Below are positions 17,656 through 27,142 of a DNA stretch of 45,002 nucleotides, piece after piece. Below the pieces are notes generated by a model, which made no database searches, was not told the DNA's origin, and was given only the letters and a program-made list of their open reading frames with translations. Position 1 is the first letter of the stretch. Each line of letters starts with the position of its first letter. This stretch comes from an uncultured Eubacteriales bacterium (lineage in GTDB: Bacteria; Bacillota; Clostridia; Peptostreptococcales; Anaerovoracaceae). The stretch is taken from positions 1 through 45,002 of the forward strand of contig CADBRA010000003.1 of the NCBI GenBank assembly GCA_902796965.1, read 5' to 3'. Both the position numbers and the translations under genes were made by a program.

Positions 17656-19878
17656 TTAAAATGAACCCGTTATTTTTAAAGTTTTCTTAAGTTCCGAGCA
17701 GAGTCCTGTATACCGCTTGTCGGACCTGTTATTATCTATTATATTTTTCAGCATTATCTGAGATCCTACGAGCACGATTCCCCTTTTTGCTCTCGTGACA
17801 CCTGTATAAAGCAGGTTTCTGTTTGCCAGCATCGGCGGAAACGACGAAACCGGCATCACTACGACAGGAAATTCACTGCCCTGGCTTTTATGAACAGTCA
17901 TCGCATATGCCAGCTCTATCTCGTCTATATCTGAAAAATCATATTCAGCAAATTTTTCGTTGTCAAACTGTATCGTAACAACTGCGCTTTCCTCATCTAT
18001 ATCTGTAACAAATCCAATGTCGCCGTTGAAGACGCCTCTGCCTTCTTTTGCAGAGTTAAGAGTTCGCCACTCACGTTCATAGTTGTTTCTGATCTGCATC
18101 ACCTTGTCGCCCGCACGCAGCGTCTTGTTTCCGAATCTGTGCTCGCTCTTGTATCCGTCAGGAGGGTTGAGCCTCTGCTGAAGATTTTCATTTAGTGAAT
18201 ATATGCCGACATTTCCTTTTCTTACCGGAGTCAGAACCTGAATGTCTCTTACCGGATCAATGTCCGTATAATATGAGGGAAGTCTGCTTGAACAAAGCGA
18301 CATTATCGTCTCCACTATCGACTGTTCATCGCGGCGCTCTATCATGAAAAAATCGCCGTCCTGTTCGTTCAGAAACGGATATTCCCCCTGATTGATGCGG
18401 TGAGCATTTACAACTATCATGCTCTCTCCGGCCTGGCGGAATATCTCTGTCAATTTCTCGGTACATATGACTTCGCTGTCAATGATGTCGCCAAGCACCC
18501 GGCCCGCACCGACAGACGGCAGCTGGTCAGCATCTCCTACCATTATGAGACGTACATCAGGCGGCAGCGCATCTGTAAGCGCATCCATGACAATTATGTC
18601 AACCATACTCATCTCATCGACAATCAGAACATCCTGCTCAATAGGATTGTCATGATCCCGGCCGAAGAACATCTTGTCTTCTCCGTCCGAAAACGTATAC
18701 TCAAGCAGTCTGTGAATCGTATATGCATCTCTGCCGCTCGCCTCGGACATTCTCTTCGCAGCTCTCCCTGTCGGTGCGGCAAGAGCGACGTCGAGACCAG
18801 ATCCCTCAAGTACGTCAATGATCGTATTTATGATCGTCGTCTTTCCTGTTCCAGGCCCTCCTGTTATCACGCATACACCGTCTGAAACAGCTGCCTTTAC
18901 AGCAGATATCTGACTATCCGACAGCTTGATGCCGGCGTCCGTCTCAGATCTGAGAATGAGACCATCTATATCCGACATGAGCGGCTGAAGCTTCCTGTCG
19001 TTCAGCGCTATGAGCCTGCCGGCAACATCAGTTTCAGCTTTATAATACGGATAGGAATATATAACAAGCTCACCGTCGACAGAGGCAAGAACAGTCTGCC
19101 TGTCGATCGCAAGATGCTGTGCTGCTTCATCTATCATCTCATGTGATACATCGAGCATTGCCGCGCAGTCAGAGCGAAATTTGCTGTACGGAACACACGT
19201 GCTGCCCCTTCCTGCCGAATCACTGAGCATAAACCTGATTCCGCTCTCGATCCTGAATTCCGAATCATGATCGCACCCGAGAAGTGACGCTATCTGATCC
19301 GCTTTTCTGAATCCGAATCCCTTCAGATCGTTAACGAGCCTGTATGGATTTTCTTTTATCTTTTCGACAGTGTCTTTGCCGTACACCGCATACATCTTCA
19401 TTGCGAGATCCGACGAGATGCCATATTCAGCAAAGAAAAGCGCTGCTTTTGCGAAATCGTTATGAGCTTTATACGACTCTGCTATGACGGCAGCAGTCTT
19501 CTTTCCTACTCCGCTTACCAGCGTGAGCTTCTCCGGACTGTTTTCTATTATCTCAAGCGTCTTTGTCCCAAATATATTCACAATGTTTTCAGCTGTTTTT
19601 TTTCTGACGCCTTTGAAGACGCCCGATTGAAGAAAATTTACTATCGCTTCGCGCGAATCGGGCTTTACCTCGACGAGATTCCGCACGTGAAACTCCTCGC
19701 CATACCTGCTGTGACGCCATTCTCCGTCAAGGTCATACGTAAGGCCCTCAGTAGCTTCGGGCATGTTTCCCGCGGCAGTAAACTGCTCAATCTCATCATC
19801 ATTTTCAAATACAGCTACCGTAAAATAATTCTCATTGTTTCTGAAAATAATTCCAGCAAGACGTCCGCGCTTGATCAC
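17656..19878 (-). CDS. recD2: RecD-like (RecD2) 5'-3' DNA helicase
   Basis: The 740-residue superfamily 1B helicase is of the RecD2 type, found where RecBC is absent. The N-terminal OB-like and helix-hairpin-helix region includes LVSGVGKKTAAVIAES. Walker A GGPGTGKTT is near residue 344, the DEMSMVD motif II follows, and the C-terminal AMTVHKSQGSEF is motif VI. It acts in repair and replication fork processing. The start is GTG at 19878, with GAAGGTG 5 bases upstream. It leads the recD2-comF order. Positions 19879-20136, after yhaM, hold no gene I can support. Confidence 0.95.
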   Translation of the reverse strand: MIKRGRLAGIIFRNNENYFTVAVFENDDEIEQFTAAGNMPEATEGLTYDLDGEWRHSRYGEEFHVRNLVEVKPDSREAIVNFLQSGVFKGVRKKTAENIVNIFGTKTLEIIENSPEKLTLVSGVGKKTAAVIAESYKAHNDFAKAALFFAEYGISSDLAMKMYAVYGKDTVEKIKENPYRLVNDLKGFGFRKADQIASLLGCDHDSEFRIESGIRFMLSDSAGRGSTCVPYSKFRSDCAAMLDVSHEMIDEAAQHLAIDRQTVLASVDGELVIYSYPYYKAETDVAGRLIALNDRKLQPLMSDIDGLILRSETDAGIKLSDSQISAVKAAVSDGVCVITGGPGTGKTTIINTIIDVLEGSGLDVALAAPTGRAAKRMSEASGRDAYTIHRLLEYTFSDGEDKMFFGRDHDNPIEQDVLIVDEMSMVDIIVMDALTDALPPDVRLIMVGDADQLPSVGAGRVLGDIIDSEVICTEKLTEIFRQAGESMIVVNAHRINQGEYPFLNEQDGDFFMIERRDEQSIVETIMSLCSSRLPSYYTDIDPVRDIQVLTPVRKGNVGIYSLNENLQQRLNPPDGYKSEHRFGNKTLRAGDKVMQIRNNYEREWRTLNSAKEGRGVFNGDIGFVTDIDEESAVVTIQFDNEKFAEYDFSDIDEIELAYAMTVHKSQGSEFPVVVMPVSSFPPMLANRNLLYTGVTRAKRGIVLVGSQIMLKNIIDNNRSDKRYTGLCSELKKTLKITGSF

Positions 19879-20136
19879 AGATTCACCTTCTCTAAAAAAT
19901 TCAGTTTAACGAATACAGAATTGATTAATTACCGGCAGTACAGAAACCGCCTGCGCTGCGCCGTGACACGAAACTGCTTCAGAAAGTACGCATTTCCAGC
20001 CTATACACGAAACAAGAGTTCAACCAAATGCTCCCGACTCCACAATGACTCTTCAGGCGCCTGACTGCCATACCTTTACGCTGCAGTTCGTGAGCTGCTC
20101 AATTTCTGAACAGATGCTGATCCACGCGCTGATATC

Positions 20137-21096
20137 CTAAAAAGTAGGTTTGTAGACTTTCCTGTTCTCAAGAGTCCATACTTTGTCTGAAAAATCTCCC
20201 GGCTTCGTTGACGAAAGGGCTTCCTCCATGTCGTAGAATCTCGCGTCGAAAATATCGAGGTAATGAAGCAGTTCTGCTTCAGGGAACATCGGACGTTTAG
20301 GACTTCCGAACTCCGGCTCGTAGTGATGTGTCAGTATCATGTGTTCCAGCATCACGGCCTTCTCCTCTGCAATGCCGAACTCCTGAGCAAGCCTGTCTAT
20401 CATGATCACACCCTGAGTTATATGACCGAGCATAGTTCCTTTAAATGAATATCCTGGAGAAATACCCCATCTGTTCGAGTCGATTTCCCTGATCTTTTCG
20501 ATATCATGAATGATGACGCCTGTGATTACCCAGTCAGGTCTCAGATCTGTATAAACCTCGCATGCTCTCTCGCCCATGAGCAGCATCCTCTTCATGTGCC
20601 ACAGCAGTCCGCCCATCTCTGCATGATGATTCTTTGACGCTGCCGGATAATAGAGCAGCTGCTCTCTGTTCCTCTCCATAACTGCCCGGGCTACATTTTT
20701 GAGATCAGAATCCTGTATCTTATCCGTCTCTGCCATTATGTAAGCGTACATCTTTTCTCCGGCCTCCGGTGCCGTCTTTATCAGCGTGCTGAAATCTATG
20801 CCGTCCTCCGGAACTGCTTCTCTGAATCTTGTGATTTTAAGCTGCTTCTTGCCCTGCCACTCGTTTACTCCTGCCCTTATTTTGAGAACAGTACTCCCGT
20901 CGATCTTCTCAATGGCCGCAATTTCCTGCGGAGAAGCGTCCCATTTCTTGGCGTTCACATCGCCCGTTCTGTCGGCGAGTATCATGTCTATGAACTGTTT
21001 CTGATTTGATCCTGTTCTGACGGTTGCCTGTTTCATCAGAAAAAAATCAGTGATTTCAGTACCAACTACAAGGTCAGCAACAAAGACGTTCTTCAA
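20137..21096 (-). CDS. yhaM: 3'-5' exoribonuclease YhaM family
   Basis: The 319-residue protein has an N-terminal OB fold (about 10-95, including the DRTGDVNAKKWD segment) and an HD phosphohydrolase domain with HH at 157-158 and HD at 197-198. Together these are the YhaM architecture, which degrades RNA from the 3' end. I place the start at TTG 21096 because GCAGGAGG lies 8 bases upstream of it. A GTG six codons earlier would put that ribosome site inside the gene. It is divergent from nadE across about 220 bases. Confidence 0.9.
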   Translation of the reverse strand: MKNVFVADLVVGTEITDFFLMKQATVRTGSNQKQFIDMILADRTGDVNAKKWDASPQEIAAIEKIDGSTVLKIRAGVNEWQGKKQLKITRFREAVPEDGIDFSTLIKTAPEAGEKMYAYIMAETDKIQDSDLKNVARAVMERNREQLLYYPAASKNHHAEMGGLLWHMKRMLLMGERACEVYTDLRPDWVITGVIIHDIEKIREIDSNRWGISPGYSFKGTMLGHITQGVIMIDRLAQEFGIAEEKAVMLEHMILTHHYEPEFGSPKRPMFPEAELLHYLDIFDARFYDMEEALSSTKPGDFSDKVWTLENRKVYKPTF

Positions 21097-21315
21097 AATA
21101 TATGCCTCCTGCACTTGACGTGCTTATCTTCTGCGCCGTAATTGTTATTTTAAATAAATCATGAAAAGTATATAATTGTTTTGTATGTATTTTTCAGGTG
21201 CAATCCGCAGACAGCATATAAATTATACAGCCTGCTGTGTGCACGCACTATCGCTGATTTATGCATTTTCATAATATGATACCATAAATGAAATTTCGAT
21301 AACAGGAGATAATAA

Positions 21316-23301
21316 ATGTTCAAAACAGGATATCTGCGTACGGCTGCGGCTTCTCCGAAGCTGCTCGTCGCAAACACAAAAGCGAACACTGACAGAATCA
21401 TCGCATGCATAAAAGAAGCTGCCGAAAATAAAGCTGCGGTCGTGCTTTTTCCCGAACTTGCGATAACATCATACACATGTGCCGACCTTTTCTATCAGGA
21501 ACAACTGTACAGAAAAAATCTCGAAGGACTCAAACTTATCATCGATGCCTCCGGCAGCACAGATTCAGTTGTGATCGTCGGATTCTACCTGAGGCTCAAC
21601 ACAAGCTTATACAACTGCGCTGCAGTTATTCAACACGGAAAGCTGCTCGGAATCGTTCCTAAGATGTTCCTGCCAAACAGCCGCGAATTCTACGAAGGCC
21701 GCTGGTTCGCATCAGGAATCAGGACAGCACGCAAGATCAGAAGTATAAGACTCTTCGGAAAAGACGTTCCCTTCGGCCACATACTGTTCGATGATCACGA
21801 AAGCGGTGTCACATTCGGCGTCGAAATATGTCAGGACTTGTGGATGCCTGTGACGCCCTCATCGCTGCTCTGCCTGAACGGTGCCGATATTATATTCAAT
21901 CCCTCAGCGAGCGATGAAACAGTAGGAAAAGCAGATTACAGACGCCAGCTCGTTCATCAGCAGAGCGCCCAGAACATCTGCGGATACGTCTACTGCTCAG
22001 CAGGCGTTCACGAATCGACTACAGATCTCGTGTACAGCGGCCACCAGATCATCTCGGAATACGGAACTAAAATAGCTGAAAACGAGCGGTTCGAGCGCAA
22101 TAGTACGATAACATACGGCGATATAGATTTTGAACGAATCAAATTTGAAAAATCACTTGATCACGATCTCGAAGAATGCGCTGACGCATATTCAGATTCT
22201 TCTGACTACATACATGTCGAGACAGACCCTCTTGTACTCCTCGACAACAGCGACAAACTCATAAGACATTTCGAGCAGAATCCGTTTGTTCCGTCTGACG
22301 CGGTCACTGTCGACGAACGCTGCGAAGAAGTCTTCAAAATACAGACGGCAGGTCTCGCGAAACGCATAGAACATGTACACGCTAAGACTGTAGTAGTCGG
22401 CATATCCGGCGGACTCGACTCCACGCTCGCCCTGCTTGTATGCGTAGAAGCATTCAAACTCCTCGGAAGAGATATGAGCGGCATAATCGCAGTCACTATG
22501 CCGGGATTCGGAACTACAGGAAAAACGTACACAAATGCGCTTACAATCATGAAGCTGCTCGGAACAACGGTTCGCGAGGTGCCGATCGGAGACGCTGTAA
22601 TGCAGCACTTCGCTGCTATAGGCCACAATCCGGAAGTACACGACGTCACTTATGAAAACTGCCAGGCGCGTGAACGCACTCAGATACTCATGGATATTGC
22701 CAACGAGACAGGCGGTCTTGTAATCGGCACAGGCGATCTGTCGGAGTCGGCTCTGGGCTGGAGCACATACAACGGCGATCACATGTCTATGTATGCTGTA
22801 AACGTCAGCGTTCCAAAAACTCTCGTGAAATTCGTCGTCGGCTGGGTCGCTGACCACAAAATATCGGAAGCATCGAAAGACGATCCTTACAGTGCTGACG
22901 ACATAACGCTGGCTGCCACGCTCCACGATATAATGGACACACCGATCTCGCCCGAGCTCCTGCCGCCTGACAGCAGCGGAAATATCGTGCAGAAGACAGA
23001 AGAGCGCGTAGGACCATACATACTGCACGACTTCTTCCTTTTCTACACGATGCGCTACGGTATGAGACCTGAAAAGCTCTTCTACATCGCATGTCAGACA
23101 TTCGAAGGCATGTTTGACCGCAGCTTCGTAAAAAAATGGCTGCGCGAGTTCTACCGCCGCTTCTTTATGCAGCAGTACAAGAGAAGCTGCATACCTGACG
23201 GTCCCAAGGTCGGAACTGTAACGCTCTCACCGCGCGGCGACTGGAGAATGCCGAGCGATGCCGATTCTTCAGAATGGCTTGCCGAGGTCGACAGCCTCTG
23301 A
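21316..23301 (+). CDS. nadE: Glutamine-dependent NAD+ synthetase
   Basis: The enzyme amidates nicotinic acid adenine dinucleotide to NAD+, using ammonia released from glutamine in a second domain. The N-terminal nitrilase-type glutaminase domain has the triad Glu47, Lys116 and Cys172. The C-terminal synthetase domain has the PP-loop GISGGLDST near 365. At 661 residues it is the full two-domain form. AGGAGAT lies about 5 bases before the ATG. It has its own terminator at 23328. Confidence 0.97.
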   Translation: MFKTGYLRTAAASPKLLVANTKANTDRIIACIKEAAENKAAVVLFPELAITSYTCADLFYQEQLYRKNLEGLKLIIDASGSTDSVVIVGFYLRLNTSLYNCAAVIQHGKLLGIVPKMFLPNSREFYEGRWFASGIRTARKIRSIRLFGKDVPFGHILFDDHESGVTFGVEICQDLWMPVTPSSLLCLNGADIIFNPSASDETVGKADYRRQLVHQQSAQNICGYVYCSAGVHESTTDLVYSGHQIISEYGTKIAENERFERNSTITYGDIDFERIKFEKSLDHDLEECADAYSDSSDYIHVETDPLVLLDNSDKLIRHFEQNPFVPSDAVTVDERCEEVFKIQTAGLAKRIEHVHAKTVVVGISGGLDSTLALLVCVEAFKLLGRDMSGIIAVTMPGFGTTGKTYTNALTIMKLLGTTVREVPIGDAVMQHFAAIGHNPEVHDVTYENCQARERTQILMDIANETGGLVIGTGDLSESALGWSTYNGDHMSMYAVNVSVPKTLVKFVVGWVADHKISEASKDDPYSADDITLAATLHDIMDTPISPELLPPDSSGNIVQKTEERVGPYILHDFFLFYTMRYGMRPEKLFYIACQTFEGMFDRSFVKKWLREFYRRFFMQQYKRSCIPDGPKVGTVTLSPRGDWRMPSDADSSEWLAEVDSL

Positions 23302-23327
23302 TCTGCGGTTTTATCTTAAAAAGACGT

Positions 23328-23366
23328 CCTCCTGCACAAGCCCATGCCTCGTGCAGGAGGATTTTA
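23328..23366 (+). terminator. Rho-independent terminator of nadE
   Basis: A perfect 10-bp stem CCTCCTGCAC/GTGCAGGAGG (23328-23337 and 23351-23360) is followed by ATTTTACTGTTATTT. It lies 27 bases past the stop. Confidence 0.85.
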
Positions 23367-23372
23367 CTGTTA

Positions 23373-23393
23373 TTTGTCCGCGGAGCGGTCGTA
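23373..23393. repeat. 21-bp dispersed repeat, copy 2
   Basis: Exact repeat of 284-304, containing GTCCGC-GGA-GCGGTC. It lies between the nadE terminator and the rarA start. Confidence 0.75.
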
Positions 23394-23445
23394 TGCTGAG
23401 ACAGCGCCGCATTCAGAATAATTTCACAAAGCAGGAATTTTTAAT

Positions 23446-24768
23446 ATGGAACAGATGACATTTTTTGAAACTGAAACTTTTCAGCCGCTTGCCGACAGGA
23501 TGCGTCCGGAAAGCCTGGATGAATTCGCCGGACAACAGCATCTCATCGGCCCCGGAAAGGTGCTCCGCCGTATAATAGAGAGTGACCGTGTCACATCTAT
23601 GATATTCTGGGGACCTCCCGGCGTCGGCAAGACGACGCTGGCTCACATCATAGCATCTACAACTCATGCGGCATTCATAACGTTTTCAGCTGTTACGAGC
23701 GGCGTAAAGGACATAAGGTCTGTGATGCAGAAGGCCGACGAAAACAGGCGCTTCGGAGAAAAGACGATCGTATTCGTCGATGAGATCCACCGATTCAACA
23801 AGGCACAGCAGGATGCTTTTCTGCCGTTCGTCGAAAAGGGGAGTATCATTCTCATCGGTGCTACAACCGAAAATCCATCATTTGAAATAAACAATGCGCT
23901 GCTGTCGCGGTGCAGAGTCTTCGTTCTGAAGGCGCTGAGCACTGATGATATCATATGGCTTCTTAAACGCGCTCTGAACTCGCCTAAGGGATTCGGAGAT
24001 CAGAAAATAGAGATCTCGGATGAAATGCTCGAAATGATAGCCGGCTTCGCGGGCGGCGATGCACGATCAGCGCTCTCTACACTTGAAATCGCCGTTTTAA
24101 ACGGCGACACTGACTCACAGGGCACAATCAGTGTCAGCAGAGAGACGCTTGAGCAATGTATTTCCAAGAAATCGCTGCTCTACGACAAGCACGGCGAAGA
24201 ACACTACAACCTGATCTCGGCACTGCACAAGTCCATACGCAATTCTGATCCAGATGCAGCGATCTACTGGCTCGCTCGCATGCTCGAGGCAGGAGAGGAT
24301 CCTCTCTACATCGCGCGCCGCATGATACGGATGGCGAGTGAGGACATAGGCATGGCCGACCCGCGTGCACTCGAGATCGCAGTGGCTGCCTATCAGGCTG
24401 CTCACTTCATCGGCATGCCCGAATGCAGCGTAAATCTCACACAGGCAGCTGTCTATCTCTCGCTTTCCCCCAAGTCAAACGCGATGGAGACAGCATATTT
24501 TGCTGCAAGAGACGACGCACTCGAGCACATTACAGAGCCCGTTCCGATGAACATCAGAAATGCACCTACAAAGCTCATGAAGGATCTGGGCTACGGCGAG
24601 GGATATATCTATGCCCATGACACAGAAGAAAAAATTGCAGCGATGCAGTGCCTGCCTGATTCACTCGTCGGTTCTGAATATTACCGGCCGACTGATCAGG
24701 GGCTGGAAAGGCGTTACAAGGAGCGCCTCGAACAGATAAAACAATGGAAAAAGGATCACAGCAGATAA
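23446..24768 (+). CDS. rarA: Replication-associated recombination protein A (MgsA/RarA)
   Basis: This AAA+ ATPase of the clamp-loader group acts at stalled replication forks. The 440-residue protein has Walker A GPPGVGKTT at 56-64, Walker B VDEIH at 111-115, an ATTENPSFE sensor region and the long C-terminal tetramerisation part typical of MgsA/WRNIP1. The start has GCAGGA about 9 bases upstream. It is followed by the carD promoters without a clear terminator. Confidence 0.96.
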   Translation: MEQMTFFETETFQPLADRMRPESLDEFAGQQHLIGPGKVLRRIIESDRVTSMIFWGPPGVGKTTLAHIIASTTHAAFITFSAVTSGVKDIRSVMQKADENRRFGEKTIVFVDEIHRFNKAQQDAFLPFVEKGSIILIGATTENPSFEINNALLSRCRVFVLKALSTDDIIWLLKRALNSPKGFGDQKIEISDEMLEMIAGFAGGDARSALSTLEIAVLNGDTDSQGTISVSRETLEQCISKKSLLYDKHGEEHYNLISALHKSIRNSDPDAAIYWLARMLEAGEDPLYIARRMIRMASEDIGMADPRALEIAVAAYQAAHFIGMPECSVNLTQAAVYLSLSPKSNAMETAYFAARDDALEHITEPVPMNIRNAPTKLMKDLGYGEGYIYAHDTEEKIAAMQCLPDSLVGSEYYRPTDQGLERRYKERLEQIKQWKKDHSR

Positions 24769-24805
24769 TTTTTACGAAATCTTTACGAAATGTATCAAAT
24801 AATAG

Positions 24806-24833
24806 TTGCACTATGCCTTAAAGCGGTTATAAT
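24806..24833 (+). promoter_or_regulatory. carD promoter P1
   Basis: TTGCAC (24806-24811), 16 bases, TATAAT (24828-24833). It is the first of two tandem promoters 35 bases apart. Confidence 0.6.
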
Positions 24834-24839
24834 AAAAGT

Positions 24840-24868
24840 TTGCATTTAAAAGCGACACGTGCTATAAT
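24840..24868 (+). promoter_or_regulatory. carD promoter P2
   Basis: TTGCAT (24840-24845), 17 bases, TATAAT (24863-24868). It shares the TTGCA -35 start with P1. Confidence 0.6.
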
Positions 24869-24951
24869 GGTTGTGTATACAATAGAAGGAATAATGAATA
24901 TTTTATCATCCACGCAGCCACGTGGTTTATCAGGGAGGTGTCGTTGAAAAT

Positions 24952-25470
24952 ATGTTTCATGTAGGAGATCTTATAGTTTACGGCAGCGAAGGCGTGTGCA
25001 GAGTAGATGCTATCGGTGTTCCTGAAATTTTTGATTCTAATCAGGACAAGCAATATTACACACTGTCGCCGCTTTACAGACAGGGCACTGTTTATACACC
25101 TGTTGACACCAAGGTTTTCATGCGTCCTGTAATCTCAAAGCAGGAGGCAATCGACCTTATCAAATCCATTCCTGAGATCGATGACAGAGTTATTGAAAAC
25201 AGAAATATCCGCATTCTCAGCGAAAAGTATCAGGAGACGATGAAATCCCATAATTGCGAGGATCTTCTGAGAGTAGTCAAATCAGTTCATCACAAAAAGC
25301 GTCTCATGGACAAAAAAGGCAAGAAGCTCGGTCAGGTAGATGAAAAGTATTACAAGAAAGCTGTCGATCTTCTTCACGGAGAGTTTGCTGTAGTTCTCGA
25401 CATCCCAAAAGAAGATGTAGGAAATTATATCGCAAATCATGTAAAAAGCCTCAAAGAGCAGGCTGACTGA
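24952..25470 (+). CDS. CarD family transcriptional regulator
   Basis: The 172-residue protein begins MFHVGDLIVYGSEGVCRV, the RNA polymerase-interacting Tudor-like domain of CarD/CdnL/TRCF proteins. A helical, lysine-rich C-terminal DNA-binding part follows. Relatives bind the polymerase beta subunit and stabilise open promoter complexes. I chose the ATG at 24952. GGGAGG sits about 13 bases before it, a little far, and the in-frame GTG ten codons earlier would read through that site. Two promoters precede the gene and a terminator follows. Confidence 0.92.
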   Translation: MFHVGDLIVYGSEGVCRVDAIGVPEIFDSNQDKQYYTLSPLYRQGTVYTPVDTKVFMRPVISKQEAIDLIKSIPEIDDRVIENRNIRILSEKYQETMKSHNCEDLLRVVKSVHHKKRLMDKKGKKLGQVDEKYYKKAVDLLHGEFAVVLDIPKEDVGNYIANHVKSLKEQAD

Positions 25471-25490
25471 CATACATAGTTAAATTTCAC

Positions 25491-25526
25491 GAGCCCATGC
25501 CGAATGATTCCGCCGGGCTCTTTTTT
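25491..25526 (+). terminator. Rho-independent terminator of carD
   Basis: Stem GAGCCC/GGGCTC (25491-25496 and 25515-25520) is followed by six T, 20 bases past the carD stop. Confidence 0.8.
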
Positions 25527-25552
25527 CATGTACAGAAAAAGTCGAATACTGC

Positions 25553-25567
25553 GTCAGCTCCGCTGAC
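25553..25567. repeat. TCC-loop mini-hairpin GTCAGC-TCC-GCTGAC
   Basis: Perfect 6-bp stem, the exact reverse complement of 8707-8721, between the convergent carD and gltD genes. Confidence 0.6.
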
Positions 25568-25569
25568 AT

Positions 25570-25615
25570 CAAAGAAAACATCCCCGCTGATCTTGAAATC
25601 TCAAGTTCCGCGGGG
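25570..25615 (-). terminator. Terminator of gltBD
   Basis: Arms CCCCGC/GCGGGG enclose a second stem CTTGA/TCAAG (25582-25615). On the minus strand it is followed by ATGTTTTCTTTG. It lies about 45 bases past the gltD stop. Confidence 0.65.
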
Positions 25616-25657
25616 ATTAGCACATTTATTTGAAGTCAGTTGTTCCCTGCTTTTCTG

Positions 25658-27142
25658 CTACAGGTTTGTATACCCGTTCAGGAACATATCGACCTCTCTG
25701 GCCGCTTCTCTGCCTTCTCTTATTGCCCATACGACGAGTGATGCTCCGCGCCTCATATCGCCTGCTGCAAATACTTTTTCGCGATCCGTTGAATATCCGC
25801 CGTCTGTCACAGATACTGCACCGCGTCTGTCAGATGTCAATCCAAACGCCTTGACGATGCTGCTCTCGGCGCCGGTGAATCCAGCTGCTATGAGAGCTAA
25901 CTGTGCAGGCACTACCCTTTCCGTGCCCTTTACCGGCTTTAGGCTGCTCCTGCCTGTCTTGGCGTCCTTTACAGACTGCATGCCTATGATTTTGACAGCG
26001 CTGAGTTTTCCATCATCGCCTTTTATGAACTTATTAACCGTAGCCCCATAGATTGAAGGCTCTTTGCCATAAACGACAGCGGCTTCTTCCTGACCGTAGC
26101 CCGGCACATATATGTTAGGATACTCAGGCCACGGGTTGTCCGCGGAGCGGACGAGAGGAGGCCTCTGGTGGCGCTGCATCTGAAGAACACTCTTTGCACC
26201 GTGCCTAACAGCAGTCGCGAGACAGTCGTTCGCCGTGTCGCCGCTTCCTATTATGACGACATCTTTGTCCTTCGCTGAAATATATGTGCCTTCTTTGAGG
26301 TCGTGATCGAGCAGCGACTTCGTCGTAGACGTCAGGAAATCAACTGCAAAATATATACCTTCGGCATCTCTTCCCTCGACGTTCATGTCGCGCGGCTGTG
26401 ATGCCCCGCAGCAGAGTACGACGGCGTCGTAACCAGCTACTATGTCGTCGGCCTTGCGCTTCGTATTTATATTCTTGCCCGTGTAAAACCTTATGCCCTC
26501 ACGCTCCATGAGATTGATGCGGCGCATGACAACCTGCTTCTCGAGCTTCATGTTCGGAATTCCATACATAAGCAGCCCGCCCGGCCGGTCACTTCTTTCA
26601 TATACGTGAACTGTGTGCCCTCTCATGTTGAGCTGAGCTGCAGCTGCGAGGCCGGCCGGTCCCGATCCTATAACTGCAACCTTTTTGCCCGTGCGCGGTA
26701 TGTCATGAACCGGCTTGATGAGGCCGGAATCGAATGCGTTTTCTATGATGGCGAATTCGTTTTCATGAGTTGTGACAGCATCGCCGTCTAACGAGCATGT
26801 ACACGCTTTTTCGCAGAGCGCTGGGCAGACACGGCTTGTGAACTCAGGGAAATTGTTCGTCTTTATCAGTCTGCTGTACGCAGCTTTGTACTTGCCCTGA
26901 TAAAGGAGGTCATTGAACTCCGGCACAAGGTTTCCAAGAGGGCAGCCGACCGTCTTTCCTGCGATGTTCTGACCATACTGGCAGTAAGGCACTCCGCAGT
27001 CCATGCAGCGTGCTGCCTGCTCTGCCTGTTCTTCATTCGACAGATAAAGATGGAATTCGTTGTAGTGCTTTATGCGCTCAAGAGGTTCTTCAGACTGTGA
27101 AGTCCTGCGGGCATATTTAAGAAATCCAAGGTTCATACCCAT
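25658..27142 (-). CDS. gltD: Glutamate synthase small (beta) subunit
   Basis: This subunit supplies electrons from NAD(P)H to the large subunit for reductive glutamate synthesis. The 494-residue protein has an N-terminal cysteine motif CMDCGVPYC for Fe-S clusters, the FAD site GSGPAGLAAAAQ and the NAD(P)H-type site IGSGDTANDC. AGGAGG precedes the ATG. The ATG overlaps the gltB stop by one base (TAATG), giving translational coupling in a gltB-gltD operon. Codons at 26138-26152 match a dispersed hairpin found elsewhere between genes. Confidence 0.96.
   Translation of the reverse strand: MGMNLGFLKYARRTSQSEEPLERIKHYNEFHLYLSNEEQAEQAARCMDCGVPYCQYGQNIAGKTVGCPLGNLVPEFNDLLYQGKYKAAYSRLIKTNNFPEFTSRVCPALCEKACTCSLDGDAVTTHENEFAIIENAFDSGLIKPVHDIPRTGKKVAVIGSGPAGLAAAAQLNMRGHTVHVYERSDRPGGLLMYGIPNMKLEKQVVMRRINLMEREGIRFYTGKNINTKRKADDIVAGYDAVVLCCGASQPRDMNVEGRDAEGIYFAVDFLTSTTKSLLDHDLKEGTYISAKDKDVVIIGSGDTANDCLATAVRHGAKSVLQMQRHQRPPLVRSADNPWPEYPNIYVPGYGQEEAAVVYGKEPSIYGATVNKFIKGDDGKLSAVKIIGMQSVKDAKTGRSSLKPVKGTERVVPAQLALIAAGFTGAESSIVKAFGLTSDRRGAVSVTDGGYSTDREKVFAAGDMRRGASLVVWAIREGREAAREVDMFLNGYTNL
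26138..26152. repeat. GGA-loop mini-hairpin GTCCGC-GGA-GCGGAC inside gltD
   Basis: Reverse complement of 15689-15703, and shares 15 bases (26136-26150) with both 21-bp repeats. It lies in codons reading VRSADN, a segment that looks normal for the family. Confidence 0.45.

Noticed and set aside
284-26152. CsrA-binding sites as the explanation for the GGA-loop hairpins
   Set aside because: Several read TCC rather than GGA on the transcribed strand and lie beyond terminators, so a role in mRNA binding is not consistent.
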